Shown: positions 1-8,619, counted from the stretch's first letter. The stretch is 40,048 nt of DNA from Prado023 sp036375875 (GCA_036375875.1 DASVBK010000172.1:1-40048), one strand, 5' to 3'. Made by a program: numbers and translations. The notes: generated by a model not told the origin, from the sequence alone.

Positions 1-3
1 GTC

Positions 4-47
4 GGTGCGTGGCCCGGAGGTCGGGCCCGGCGCCCGGGCCACGCACC
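4..47. terminator. Perfect 14-bp inverted repeat, possible terminator hairpin
   Basis: Positions 4-17 and 34-47 are exact reverse complements (GGTGCGTGGCCCGG and its complement) around a 16-nt GC-rich loop. The half-motif CGTGCGTGGC recurs at 50-59. There is no T-run on either side, so this would be a U-less GC hairpin such as actinomycetes use after genes, probably ending a gene to the left of the window. A protein-binding site is the alternative. Confidence 0.4.
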
Positions 48-385
48 GTCGTGCGTGGCACCTGCCCCGTTCGCACCGCGCCCCGATGATCCACAAGGGG
101 CAACGCGACTCAAGGCGACACGGGCCCTCCGTCGCCTCCACGCTGCTGGAAGGCCGGGACTTACCTGCCGACACTGCCCGCGCGGACGCGGTCCACACTA
201 GGGGCGAAGGTCCCCCGGGCCCGGACGTCCCGGTTCCCGATGCGTGCGTCTGACGTGTTCTGGTGGGACGCCGGGGCCCCTTGCGTCCGGCCCTGGGCCG
301 AACACTGCTTGGTCGAGTCTCGTGGGGGTGCAGTGGCGGGTCCGTGTCCGGTCGGTGCAGGCGGCGAACCGCGGGGGTGCTGGCC
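48..385. other. No recognisable gene
   Basis: Short open frames cross this stretch on the plus strand, but none resembles a protein family. They are Arg/Gly/Pro-rich and look like GC-driven chance frames. I see no tRNA, RNase P, tmRNA or T-box pattern here. Confidence 0.4.
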
Positions 386-946
386 CTACCCGCCCAGGGC
401 CTCGGTCGCCTCAGGATTGCCGCGCACCAGGCCGCGGATGACGCGCCGCGTCTGGCGGTCGGCGACGAGCCTGCCGGTCGTGCGGCGGGCCCGGTGCATG
501 GCGGCGCGCACCTCGGGGGCGTGAGCCTCGGCCACCACCGCGATCAGGGCGGTCTCCCCGATGGACAGGTCCACGTCGAGGAGGCCGACCAGGGCCCCGG
601 CCTCCTCCTGCTGCACCCGGCGGCCGAGCACCGCGCCGATGGCGCCACCGCCAACGCCGCCCGCGAGCGCCCCCAGCGGGCCCAGCGGCAGCAGCACGCC
701 CGCCACGATGCCCAGCGCCGCGCCCGTCCCCGCTCCGAAGGCGGTGGAGCCGCCACCGCCCTGCTGCAGCACGCCCCGTCGCAGCCCGCGCGTGAGTACC
801 GCGGTACCGACGATGAGCTCCACCAGGGGTCCGGGATTGGTCAGGTCGCGCAGGTCGGCCAGCGCATCCGCGGGCTCTCCGTAGATGCCGACCGCCAGCA
901 CGTACTCGACGGCGTTCGGCTCACCGGCCGCGGGCTCCTCGGGCAC
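386..946 (-). CDS. DUF1269-type membrane protein
   Basis: A 186-residue protein. The N-terminal third has the beta-alpha-beta look of DUF1269 proteins (EYVLAVGIYGEPADALADL). A long Gly/Ala/Leu glycine-zipper-like hydrophobic segment follows at about residues 68-100 (LGPLGALAGGVGGGAIGAVLG). A soluble C-terminal half then contains LDVDLSIGETALIAVVAE. The role of this family is unknown; members are predicted to act at the membrane. I chose GTG at 946 because TACCGT lies 6 nt before it, the leaderless pattern used by many genes here. The longer open frame to 2353 is antisense to thrS and is not believable. Divergent from thrS, 159 bp apart. Confidence 0.72.
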   Translation of the reverse strand: MPEEPAAGEPNAVEYVLAVGIYGEPADALADLRDLTNPGPLVELIVGTAVLTRGLRRGVLQQGGGGSTAFGAGTGAALGIVAGVLLPLGPLGALAGGVGGGAIGAVLGRRVQQEEAGALVGLLDVDLSIGETALIAVVAEAHAPEVRAAMHRARRTTGRLVADRQTRRVIRGLVRGNPEATEALGG

Positions 947-1027
947 GACCGGACGGTAGCTCAGCGGACGCCCCACGGGGGAACGATGCTCCGAGCCAAG
1001 GAGTCCGTCGCCCGCCGGGGCACTCGG

Positions 1028-1033
1028 TAGGCT
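1028..1033 (+). promoter_or_regulatory. Probable -10 element of thrS
   Basis: TAGGCT fits the actinobacterial TANNNT -10 pattern and lies 72 nt before the thrS ATG. Transcription would start near 1040 and leave a leader of about 65 nt. I see no clear -35 and no T-box specifier or antiterminator structure in that leader. Confidence 0.4.
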
Positions 1034-1105
1034 TGCCGCACCCCGGCCGCCGCAGCGCCGGGCCGTCCCGCGCCGCCCGGGCGCGCACCGAGGAGATCGA
1101 GCGCC

Positions 1106-3118
1106 ATGCCACCCCAGGTCACCGTCACCGTCGCCGGCGAGCAGCAGCAGCGGGACCTCGACGGGGCGACCACGTGGGCAGACGTGCTCGGCGCGGTCGT
1201 GCGGGGCCTCAAGGGGGTGGTCGTGGCCCGCGTCGACGGGGCGCTGGTGGACCTCGACCAGCCGGTGCGCGAGGGCGCCGTCGTGGAGCCTGTCATGATC
1301 ACCGACGAGGACGGCCTGCGGGTGCTGCGCCACTCCACCGCCCACGTCATGGCCCAGGCCGTCCAGGACGTCTTCCCCGAGGCGAGGCTCGGGATCGGCC
1401 CGCCCATCGACAACGGCTTCTACTACGAGTTCGACGTCGCAGAGCCGTTCACCCCCGAGGACCTGGCCCGCATCGAGGCGCGGATGCTCGAGATCCTCAA
1501 GGGCGGTGGGCAGCGGTTCGTCCGCCGGGTGGTCAGCGACGCCGAGGCGCGCGTGGAGCTCGCCGACGAGCCGTACAAGTGCCGGCTGCTGGGCTCTGAG
1601 GGGGGCGCTGAGGTCATGGAGGTCGGCGGCAGCGAGCTGACCATCTACGACAACGTGGACCTGCGCACCGGCCAGCGGGTCTGGGGCGACCTGTGCCGCG
1701 GACCGCACGTGCCCACCACCCGCATGATCGCGCCGAACGCGTTCAAGGTGATGCGCTCGTCGGCCGCCTACTGGCTGGGCAACCAGGCCAACGAGCAGCT
1801 GCAGCGCATCTACGGCACCGCGTGGCCGGACAAGGAGGGACTGCGCGGCTACCTCACCCTCCTTGAGGAGGCGGCCAAGCGCGACCATCGCCGCCTGGGC
1901 CAGGAGCTGGACCTGTTCAGCTTCCCTGACGAGATCGGCTCGGGCCTGGCGGTCTTCCACCCCAAGGGCGGCGTGCTGCGTCGGGCCATGGAGGACTACT
2001 CGCGCGCCAAGCACGAGGCGGCCGGGTACGAGTTCGTGTTCACGCCGCACATCACCAAGGCGCACCTCTTCGAAGTCTCGGGCCACCTCGAGTGGTACGC
2101 CGATGGCATGTACCCGCCCATGCGCATCGATGAGGAGCTCGGCGACGACGGGCACGTGAAGCGCGCCGGTGCGGACTACTACCTCAAGCCGATGAACTGC
2201 CCGTTCCACAACCTCATCTACCGCGCCCGCGGCCGCTCGTACCGTGAGTTGCCGCTGCGACTGTTCGAATTCGGCTCGGTGTACCGCTACGAGAAGTCCG
2301 GCGTGATCCACGGCCTGACCCGGGTGCGCGGCATGACCCAGGACGACGCGCACATCTACTGCACCAAGGAGCAGATGCGCGACGAGCTGGCGTCGCTGCT
2401 GCAGTTCGTGCTGGACCTGCTCAAGGACTACGGCCTCGAGGACTTCTACCTCGAGCTGTCGACGAAGAACCCCGACAAGTTCGTGGGCGACGACGCGCTG
2501 TGGGAGGAGGCGACCGCCACCCTGGCGGAGGTCGCCGAAGCCTCCGGCCTGTCGCTCGCGCCGGATCCGGGCGGGGCGGCCTTCTACGGGCCCAAGATCT
2601 CAGTGCAGGCCCGGGACGCGATCGGACGCACCTGGCAGATGTCGACGATCCAGCTGGACTTCAACCTGCCTGAGCGCTTCGAGCTGGAGTACCAGGCCCC
2701 GGACGGCAGCCGGCAGCGGCCGGTGATGATCCACCGGGCGCTGTTCGGCTCGGTCGAGCGCTTCATCGGCGTGCTCACCGAGCACTACGCCGGGGCGTTC
2801 CCACCCTGGCTGGCCCCGGTGCAGGCTGTGGGCATCCCGGTGACCGAACGACACGTCGAGTACCTCGACGAGGTGGCGGCCCGGCTGAGGGCCGTGGGCG
2901 TGCGGGTCGAGGTGGACGCCTCCGACGACCGGATGCAGAAGAAGATCCGCACCGCCCAGAAGCTCAAGGTGCCGTTCATGCTCATCGCCGGTGACGACGA
3001 CATGTCCGCCGGCGCGGTGAGCTTCCGGTTCCGCTCCGGCGAGCAGCGCAACGGCGTGCCGGTGGACGAGGCGATCGCGGAGATCACCTCGGCCATCGCC
3101 GAGCGCCGGCAGGTCTGA
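1106..3118 (+). CDS. thrS: Threonine--tRNA ligase
   Basis: A full-length, 670-residue cytoplasmic class II synthetase that charges tRNA-Thr. In order: a TGS domain (about 1-65); the editing domain with HSTAH at 76-80 and DLCRGPH at 195-201; a class II catalytic core with KPMNCPFH, where Cys365 is the expected zinc ligand; the motif 2 region (LFEFGSVYRYEKSG, then GMTQDDAHIYC, where His416 is a second zinc ligand); motif 3 (IHRALFGSVERF); and a C-terminal anticodon-binding domain from about residue 565 (APVQAVGIPVTERH). The ATG at 1106 has GAGGAG about 10 nt upstream. The HIT gene follows after 49 bp, an arrangement known in other actinobacteria. Confidence 0.98.
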   Translation: MPPQVTVTVAGEQQQRDLDGATTWADVLGAVVRGLKGVVVARVDGALVDLDQPVREGAVVEPVMITDEDGLRVLRHSTAHVMAQAVQDVFPEARLGIGPPIDNGFYYEFDVAEPFTPEDLARIEARMLEILKGGGQRFVRRVVSDAEARVELADEPYKCRLLGSEGGAEVMEVGGSELTIYDNVDLRTGQRVWGDLCRGPHVPTTRMIAPNAFKVMRSSAAYWLGNQANEQLQRIYGTAWPDKEGLRGYLTLLEEAAKRDHRRLGQELDLFSFPDEIGSGLAVFHPKGGVLRRAMEDYSRAKHEAAGYEFVFTPHITKAHLFEVSGHLEWYADGMYPPMRIDEELGDDGHVKRAGADYYLKPMNCPFHNLIYRARGRSYRELPLRLFEFGSVYRYEKSGVIHGLTRVRGMTQDDAHIYCTKEQMRDELASLLQFVLDLLKDYGLEDFYLELSTKNPDKFVGDDALWEEATATLAEVAEASGLSLAPDPGGAAFYGPKISVQARDAIGRTWQMSTIQLDFNLPERFELEYQAPDGSRQRPVMIHRALFGSVERFIGVLTEHYAGAFPPWLAPVQAVGIPVTERHVEYLDEVAARLRAVGVRVEVDASDDRMQKKIRTAQKLKVPFMLIAGDDDMSAGAVSFRFRSGEQRNGVPVDEAIAEITSAIAERRQV

Positions 3119-3167
3119 CCGCGGCGCGGACGCAGGTCCACCGGCACGGGGGAGCGAGGGAGGCGGC

Positions 3168-3680
3168 ATGGGGCACGAGGAGTGGGACCGGCTGTGGGTG
3201 CCGCACCGGATGCCCTACATCCGTGGCGAGTCGCGGCCGGCCGACACCGAGGCCGGCGCCCACTGCCCGTTCTGCCTCGACGACGGCGCGGACGACTCGC
3301 TGGTGGTCGCCCGCGGCGAGCACACGTACGTGATCATGAACCTGTTCCCCTACAACCCGGGGCATGTGCTGGTCTGCCCGTACCGGCACGTCGCCGACTA
3401 CACCGACCTGACCGCGCCGGAGCGCCACGAGCTCAACGAGTGGCAGGACCGGATGATGCGGGCGCTGCGCGCCGCCAGTGGTCCTCATGGGTTCAACATC
3501 GGCCTGAACCAGGGGCCTGCGGCCGGTGCCGGCATCTCCGGGCACCTGCACCAGCACATCGTGCCGCGCTGGCGCGGCGACTCGAACTTCATCACGACGG
3601 TGGGGGGCTCGCGCACGATGGTGATGCTGCTCGAGGAGACGCGCGACCTGCTCGCGCGCACGCTCGACGGTCTCGCCTGA
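3168..3680 (+). CDS. HIT-family hydrolase, Ap4A phosphorylase-like
   Basis: A 170-residue histidine-triad protein. The triad HLHQHIVPRW lies at 126-135, with FNIGLNQG before it and the extension DSNFITTVGGSR after it. This architecture closely matches mycobacterial Rv2613c, described as a diadenosine tetraphosphate phosphorylase, so a nucleotide phosphorylase/hydrolase role is likely. CPFC at 33-36 is a probable half zinc site common in HIT proteins. The start is supported by GGGAGG 5 nt before ATG. It sits directly after thrS, as in mycobacteria. The phosphatidylinositol phosphate synthase gene (pgsA1) that follows it there is absent; a DUF2804 gene comes next. Confidence 0.9.
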   Translation: MGHEEWDRLWVPHRMPYIRGESRPADTEAGAHCPFCLDDGADDSLVVARGEHTYVIMNLFPYNPGHVLVCPYRHVADYTDLTAPERHELNEWQDRMMRALRAASGPHGFNIGLNQGPAAGAGISGHLHQHIVPRWRGDSNFITTVGGSRTMVMLLEETRDLLARTLDGLA

Positions 3681-3761
3681 CCGCCTGTCCCCGGTCCAGG
3701 GCCCGCCCCCCGGCGTCGCGGACGAATCGACGATCGAGCCGGCCTCCTGGGCCCCGCCGCG

Positions 3762-3834
3762 GTGATTCGCACCCCGTTTCGACACAAGGAACCGGGTGCG
3801 GGCTGGCCATGTGTCGATGAGGGGTGCGAGTCAC
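3762..3834. repeat. 24-bp imperfect inverted repeat between HIT and DUF2804 genes
   Basis: The arms at 3762-3785 and 3811-3834 match at 20 of 24 positions when one is reverse complemented, around a 25-nt spacer. The outer part, GTGATTCGCACCCC against GTGACTCGCACCCC, is nearly perfect. It lies 81 nt after the HIT stop and 110 nt before the next start. It could be a long hairpin terminator, a regulator site, or a small palindromic (REP/MITE-like) element. I saw no second copy in this window. Confidence 0.5.
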
Positions 3835-3944
3835 GCCGAACGCGCTCGCGCAGCCAGGCCATATGGTGATCAGGGATGCAGGTCCGGCCGATCGATCTGC
3901 TGCCGCAGAGCTGTCCGGACGCCCGCAGGGGTAGCGTCACAAGC

Positions 3945-5054
3945 GTGACGCGTGATGCCGCAAGACCCGCCGTCGAGCCCCTCCGGTCCGCGCCCGCCCG
4001 CGGCGTCGCAGCGGACGGCACGCCGGCCTTCGGCGGGTTCGCCGGCATCGTGGACAGCACTGGCCTGGCGGCCCTGGCCCAGGAGTTCCAGCTGGGGCGG
4101 CGTGGGCCGTTGGGCGTGGCCCAGCGCGCGCTGCGCCACAAGCGCTGGGTCTACGTCTTCGTCGCCACCGATGAGCTGTGCGTCGTCGCGGGCATGGCCA
4201 ACGGGGCGGTCACCGGCTCCGGGTTCCTCATGGCCACGGACCTGACCACAGGCGAGGTGCTCGTGGACTCCAGCCGCATGGGTGCCCTCGCAGCGGTGAA
4301 CGACTGTCCAGGTGCCGGCCTGCGCGCCGGCTACCGGTTGCCCGGCACGCGCTACGCACTGACGCGCGACGACGACGAGGCCCGCTTCACCGCCAGCCTG
4401 GGCGCCGCCCTGCTCGACCTGCCCGGCCGGTCCCGGCCCTGGGTGGAGGTCGACCTCACGCTGCGCGAGCACGGCACGGGGATCACCGCCGTGTCGGAGG
4501 TGCGCCACGGTCGGGAGTCGACCGTTTCCGTCACCGCCAAGACCTGCGGCATGGCGGTGACGGGCCAGCTGCGGGTGCACGCAGCGGACGGACCAGTCAC
4601 GCGTACCCTCGACGGTGGCCTGGGCGGCTACGACTACACGAACGGGTGGCTGCCCCGGCACACCGCGTGGCGCTGGGCGTACGGCGTCGGGCGGCTGGCC
4701 TCCGGCGAGGTCCTCGGGTTCAACCTCACGGAGGGGTTCTCGGGCGTGGGGGAGCGCTCGCGCGAGGCGGCCGCGTGGGTGGACGGCCAGCCGTTCCCGG
4801 TGGATCCGCGGTTGCACTTCAGGTTCGACCGCGCCGACGTGCTCGCCCCGTGGCGGGTCACCACCGAGGACGGCAGCGTCCGGCTCCGGTTCGACCCGCT
4901 GGCGGCACACCGGGAGTCTGTCGACCTCAGGGTGCTGCGCAGCCGGTTCGTGCAGCCGATGGGGCACTTCAGCGGGGAGCTCGACGTGGCGGGCCGGACG
5001 TACGTGATCGATCGGCTGCCCGGCGTGGTGGAGGACCAGGACACCCTGTGGTGA
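3945..5054 (+). CDS. DUF2804 family protein
   Basis: A protein of 369 residues with the conserved blocks of DUF2804: GGYDYTNGWLPRHTAWRWAYG-like segment at the centre, FNLTEGF after it, and PMGHFSGEL near the C-terminus. The fold is expected to be beta-rich and soluble. The family is widespread in actinobacteria and has no firm function; the conserved aromatic and histidine residues suggest a ligand-binding pocket, which is inference. I prefer GTG at 3945 over the in-frame ATG at 3876 because TAGCGT ends 7 nt before it, predicting a leaderless message, and because the extra 23 residues look non-conserved. Confidence 0.86.
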   Translation: MTRDAARPAVEPLRSAPARGVAADGTPAFGGFAGIVDSTGLAALAQEFQLGRRGPLGVAQRALRHKRWVYVFVATDELCVVAGMANGAVTGSGFLMATDLTTGEVLVDSSRMGALAAVNDCPGAGLRAGYRLPGTRYALTRDDDEARFTASLGAALLDLPGRSRPWVEVDLTLREHGTGITAVSEVRHGRESTVSVTAKTCGMAVTGQLRVHAADGPVTRTLDGGLGGYDYTNGWLPRHTAWRWAYGVGRLASGEVLGFNLTEGFSGVGERSREAAAWVDGQPFPVDPRLHFRFDRADVLAPWRVTTEDGSVRLRFDPLAAHRESVDLRVLRSRFVQPMGHFSGELDVAGRTYVIDRLPGVVEDQDTLW

Positions 5055-5082
5055 ACCTGGGGCGCCGAGGCCCCTGGCTGCG

Positions 5083-5397
5083 TCAGCCGTCGTGGGCGAT
5101 GACCGGCCCCTCCTGCGGCCGGTCGGTGAGCGCGACCTTGTGCTCCGGGACGAAGTAGGGGTCGTACTGCGTGCCGCGGGTGCGTGCCTGGTTGACCAGC
5201 ACGACCGCGATGTAGGGCAGCAGCACGCCCAGGGCGATCGCGATCCAGCGCCAGACCCCCGGCACCACGACGGCCACGACGATGGCGACCATCCGGGTGG
5301 CCATCATGACCAGGTACGTGCGCTCGCGACTCACCAGCTCGGCGGGGGCGTCGGGCTGGGCGGTGGTGATGCGATGGACCTCATCGCGGCGCGGCAC
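5083..5397 (-). CDS. DUF3099 membrane protein
   Basis: A 104-residue protein with a short polar N-terminus (VHRITTAQPDAPAEL), a segment SRERTYLVMMATRMVA leading into the first of two hydrophobic helices, the second ending in LLPYIAVVLVNQ, and a polar tail. This is the usual layout of DUF3099, a small two-helix inner-membrane family of actinobacteria with no known role. I chose GTG at 5397 because TACGCT lies 6 nt upstream; a longer frame starts at 5439 but would place that -10 element inside the gene. Convergent with the DUF2804 gene (28 bp apart) and divergent from dodecin. Confidence 0.8.
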   Translation of the reverse strand: MPRRDEVHRITTAQPDAPAELVSRERTYLVMMATRMVAIVVAVVVPGVWRWIAIALGVLLPYIAVVLVNQARTRGTQYDPYFVPEHKVALTDRPQEGPVIAHDG

Positions 5398-5421
5398 CCG
5401 CCCAGCGTACGGCTGGGCGGG
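5397..5421. promoter_or_regulatory. Perfect 10-bp palindrome over the DUF3099 promoter
   Basis: The arms CCCGCCCAGC (5397-5406) and GCTGGGCGGG (5412-5421) flank the spacer GTACG. The proposed -10 of the DUF3099 gene (minus strand TACGCT, 5409-5404) spans one arm and the spacer, and the other end touches the start codon. With a leaderless transcript most of the palindrome is not in the RNA, so an operator for a dimeric repressor is more likely than a hairpin. Confidence 0.5.
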
Positions 5422-5472
5422 GAATGCGGCATCCTGCACGTGACCAGCCCTTCATCGCACGCGAGGAGTCCC

Positions 5473-5685
5473 ATGACCAGCCGCACGTACCGCCTCACGG
5501 AGATCGTCGGCACGAGCCCCGAGGGGGTCGACCAGGCGATCCGCAACGGGGTCGAGCGGGCCGCGCAGACCATCCGGCACATCGACTGGTTCGAGGTGAC
5601 CCAGGTGCGCGGCTACGTCCGCGACGGCCGGGTCGACCACTTCCAGGTCTCGATGAAGCTCGGCTTCCGCCTCGAGGACGTCTGA
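5473..5685 (+). CDS. Dodecin family flavin-binding protein
   Basis: A complete 70-residue protein, the normal dodecin length. The pattern RTYRLTEIVGTSPEGVDQAI, then RHIDWFEVTQVRG, then VDHFQVSMKLGFRLED matches the dodecin beta-alpha-beta-beta fold. The Trp in IDWFEV is the residue that stacks against flavin. Dodecins form hollow dodecamers that store or buffer riboflavin or FMN and, in some species, CoA. The ATG follows GAGGAG by 6 nt. It stands alone: the DUF3099 gene is divergent and the tldE gene convergent. Confidence 0.9.
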   Translation: MTSRTYRLTEIVGTSPEGVDQAIRNGVERAAQTIRHIDWFEVTQVRGYVRDGRVDHFQVSMKLGFRLEDV

Positions 5686-5713
5686 GGCAGCACGCTCGGC
5701 GGGCAGCCTCGCG

Positions 5714-7087
5714 CTAGACCGCCTGGCTGGGCGTCGAGAGGTTGAAGTCGTCGATCGCCAGGGGGGCCACCTGGGCACGAGTGAACCAGTCGGCCCACTC
5801 CCGGGGCAGGCACCCCGTGGGGGTCCCGGCGTCGGCGATGCGCGAGAGCATCGCGATGGGCGACTCGTTGAACCGGAAGTTGCCGCAGGCCCCGATCACC
5901 TCGCCGTCGCGCACGACGTAGACCCCGTCGCGGGTCAGCCCGGTGAGCAGCAGCGAGCGGGCGTCGACCTCCCGGATGTACCACAGGCACGTCACCAGCA
6001 GGCCGTCGCCGATCCGCTGTGCGACGTCGTCGAGGCTGCCGGCTGCCCCGTCGACCCCGGCGAGCAGGTTGTCGATGAGCGGCGTGGTCGGCAGGCCGGC
6101 GACGGCGGCGGCGTGCCGGGTGCCGACCAGCGCGGCGAGGCGGCCCTCGGCGATCCAGTCCGTGCCGGCCAGCGGCAGGCCCGCGTCGAAGGGGCTCGAC
6201 ATGGGTGAGCTGACCGTGTCCTGCACGTGGTCGGCGCAGGTCACGCCCCGGGCGCGCGGGTCCGACCGCAACCAGAACGGACGCGGGGTGAGCTGCTCGC
6301 CCACCCGCGTGCCGCCCCCCGGCCGGGCGAACGCGCTGCGGCCCTCGGCCGCGTCCTGGGCGCCCGCCGACCACAGCAGGTAGATGAGCAGGTCGGCCGC
6401 CGCTGAGGGCGACAGCAGCACGCGGCGCCGCCCGGGCTGGACGTCGACGACGCGCGCCTGCGCGGCCAGGCCCCGGCGCACCTCGTCCGGGGTGCTGGCG
6501 AGGTCCACCTCGGCGAAGTGCTGGCCGGCACGGCCGGCCCACGCCGAGCGGGTGCGACCCTGCGACTTGCCGCACAGCTCGAAGCGCGCCTGGGGCTGCA
6601 CGTGTCGCAGCCGAACGCCGGCGTTCGTGCCGAGGTAGCTCGTGGTCACGCTGTGCTCGGCGTAGCCGAAGTGGTCGATGCTGGTGTCCGGCAGCACCAC
6701 CCCGAGCAGGTCGCTGACCGGGGTCAGCTCCTGCGGACTGGTCGACTCGGGCTCGTCGTCCCAGTCGTTGCTGGCCGGGCCGGCGATGACCTCCGGGGCC
6801 ACGTCCTCGGCGGGGCCGGAGTCCAGGGCGGCCGCCCGGGCCCGATCCACGAGGGCGGCCAGGTCGGCCAGCGAGGCGACGACGCCGCTGGCCGAGCCAG
6901 CCGCCGTGCCGCCGGGCACCTCGGGCAGCACGGCGACGTGCACCTGCTGCTCCACGCTCAGCCCATTGGTGGTCAAGGAGGAGTTGGCCCAGCGCAGGTT
7001 GGCGGTCCCGCTGCGCTCGACCAGGACGGTGCCCCGGTCCGGCCCCAGCAGGGCCAGGCCTCGCTCGACGAGCTCCTGCGGCCTCAT
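5714..7087 (-). CDS. TldE/PmbA family protein (TldD partner)
   Basis: A 457-residue PmbA/TldE-type subunit. These form a heterodimeric metalloprotease with TldD that trims unfolded peptides and, in enterobacteria, microcin B17 and CcdA. As expected for TldE it lacks the HExxxH zinc motif of TldD. It shows the family layout, with an N-terminal domain (TVLVERSGTANLRWANSS), a central fold (RVLLSPSAAADLLIYLL) and a C-terminal barrel with GCGNFRFNESP-like sequence (GACGNFRFNESPIAMLS). Its ATG overlaps the TldD stop as ATGA, so the two are translationally coupled. Substrates here are unknown. Confidence 0.88.
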   Translation of the reverse strand: MRPQELVERGLALLGPDRGTVLVERSGTANLRWANSSLTTNGLSVEQQVHVAVLPEVPGGTAAGSASGVVASLADLAALVDRARAAALDSGPAEDVAPEVIAGPASNDWDDEPESTSPQELTPVSDLLGVVLPDTSIDHFGYAEHSVTTSYLGTNAGVRLRHVQPQARFELCGKSQGRTRSAWAGRAGQHFAEVDLASTPDEVRRGLAAQARVVDVQPGRRRVLLSPSAAADLLIYLLWSAGAQDAAEGRSAFARPGGGTRVGEQLTPRPFWLRSDPRARGVTCADHVQDTVSSPMSSPFDAGLPLAGTDWIAEGRLAALVGTRHAAAVAGLPTTPLIDNLLAGVDGAAGSLDDVAQRIGDGLLVTCLWYIREVDARSLLLTGLTRDGVYVVRDGEVIGACGNFRFNESPIAMLSRIADAGTPTGCLPREWADWFTRAQVAPLAIDDFNLSTPSQAV

Positions 7088-8619
7088 ACCCGCCCCTCCC
7101 GCTCGGTGTTGAGCACGTTGACGGCCTCGAACACGGCGATCGGGCAGCCGTGGCTCACGGGCGCCGTCTGGCCTGGCTGCGCCTTGCCGCAGTTCAGGGC
7201 ACCACCCAGCAGGTAGGTCGACGGCCCGCCGAGGGCGCGCAGCGAGCCCCAGAACGACGGCGTGCTCGACTGGTAGGCCACGTCGCGCACCTGCCCGACG
7301 ATCCGCCCCGAACGGATCCGCCAGAACCGTTGCCCGGTGAACTGGAAGTTGTAGCGCTGCATGTCGATCGACCACGACTTGTCGCCGACCACGTAGATGC
7401 CGTCCTCCACCCCGCCGAGCAGGCCCTCGAGGCCCGGCCCGTATGGGTCCGGCTGCAGGCTCACGTTGGGCATGCGCTGCATCGGCACGTGGATGGCCGC
7501 ATCGGCGTAGGCGCAGCCGTTCGAGCGGCCGAAGCCGTGCTCGGCGGCCATACGCCGATCCAGCTGGTAGCCGACCAGGGTGCCGTCGCGGACCAGGTCC
7601 CAGCGCTGGGCTTGGACGCCCTCGTCGTCGAAGCCGACCGTGGCCAGGCCGAACGGGGCGTCCCGGTCACCCGTGACGTGCATGAGCGGGGAGCCGTAGC
7701 GCAGCGTGCCCAGCTGGTCGAGGGTCGCGAAGCTCGTGCCCGCGTAGTTGGCCTCGTACCCCAGCGCCCGGTCGAGCTCGGTGGCGTGCCCGACGCTCTC
7801 GTGGATCGTCAGCCACAGGTTCGTGGGGTCCAGGACCAGGTCGTAGCGCCCCGGCTCGATCGAGGGTGCCGCCGCCTTCTCGGCCAGCCACGCGGGCAGC
7901 AGCGCCACCTCGGCATCCCAGTCCCAGACATTGTCGGAGCCGGCGACGTACTCCCAGCCGCGAGCAGCCGGTGGGGCGCAGGTGCGCATGTCGTCGAAGC
8001 CGCGCTCGCCGATGCGGAACGCGTTGAGCGCGCTCTGGATGCGCGTGCGCTGCTGCAGGGCCGAGGTGCCCGCCCCGTCGGCGTAGTACACGACGTCGCG
8101 GAAGGCTTGCACGTCAGCGTCCACGTGCTGCACATGGGGGGTGTCGAGCAGCGCCCGGCTGCGGCCCAGCAGCACCTCGAGCACCTCGGCATCGGCCACG
8201 TCGAAGGGGTCGACCTCGATCGGGTTGGCCCACGCCTGGTCGGCGTGCACCGGCTCGTCGGCCAGCTGCACGCGCTGCACCGCGGCGGGGGTGGCCACGT
8301 GGGCCATGGCCACGGCCAGCTCGGCGACGCGGCGCCCGCTGTCAGGCGTGACAGCGTCGTCCGCGGCGAAGCCCCACACGCCGTCGACCAGCACGCGCAC
8401 CCCGAGGCCGGTGACCACGTCGGCCCCGACGCCCATGGGATGCCCGTCACGCGCCGAGGCCGAGCGCACCCGCTGGCGCGAGACCCGCACGTCGCAGTGC
8501 TCGGCGCCGAGTCGCGTGGCGGTCTCGATGGCGGCATCCGCGGTCGCGGCCAGCGGCAGCGCTCGGAAGTCCTGCTCCACGACCGCGCGGGCGGCGTCTC
8601 CGGTCAGTGCCCAGGTCAT
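7084..8619 (-). CDS. tldD: TldD family metalloprotease subunit
   Basis: A 511-residue catalytic partner of the TldE protein just downstream. The zinc-binding HESVGH is at residues 273-278, inside LWLTIHESVGHATELDRALG, a hallmark of TldD. The C-terminal barrel includes FWRIRSGRIVGQVRDVAYQ. The protein is cytoplasmic, with no signal peptide. The start at 8619 is well supported: TAGGGT lies 8 nt before the ATG, so the tldD-tldE message is probably leaderless. The promoter region is shared back to back with the CphA-like Mur ligase gene (82 bp between starts), hinting at a functional link that I cannot prove. Confidence 0.92.
   Translation of the reverse strand: MTWALTGDAARAVVEQDFRALPLAATADAAIETATRLGAEHCDVRVSRQRVRSASARDGHPMGVGADVVTGLGVRVLVDGVWGFAADDAVTPDSGRRVAELAVAMAHVATPAAVQRVQLADEPVHADQAWANPIEVDPFDVADAEVLEVLLGRSRALLDTPHVQHVDADVQAFRDVVYYADGAGTSALQQRTRIQSALNAFRIGERGFDDMRTCAPPAARGWEYVAGSDNVWDWDAEVALLPAWLAEKAAAPSIEPGRYDLVLDPTNLWLTIHESVGHATELDRALGYEANYAGTSFATLDQLGTLRYGSPLMHVTGDRDAPFGLATVGFDDEGVQAQRWDLVRDGTLVGYQLDRRMAAEHGFGRSNGCAYADAAIHVPMQRMPNVSLQPDPYGPGLEGLLGGVEDGIYVVGDKSWSIDMQRYNFQFTGQRFWRIRSGRIVGQVRDVAYQSSTPSFWGSLRALGGPSTYLLGGALNCGKAQPGQTAPVSHGCPIAVFEAVNVLNTEREGRV

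Noticed and set aside
951..975. tRNA-like GGTAGCTCAGCGGA string
   Set aside because: It resembles a D-arm, but no acceptor, anticodon or T-arm sequence follows at the right distance.
386..2353. 655-residue minus-strand frame across thrS
   Set aside because: Only its last part (from 946) resembles a protein. The rest is antisense to thrS, whose motifs are unmistakable; GC-rich third positions keep opposite frames open.
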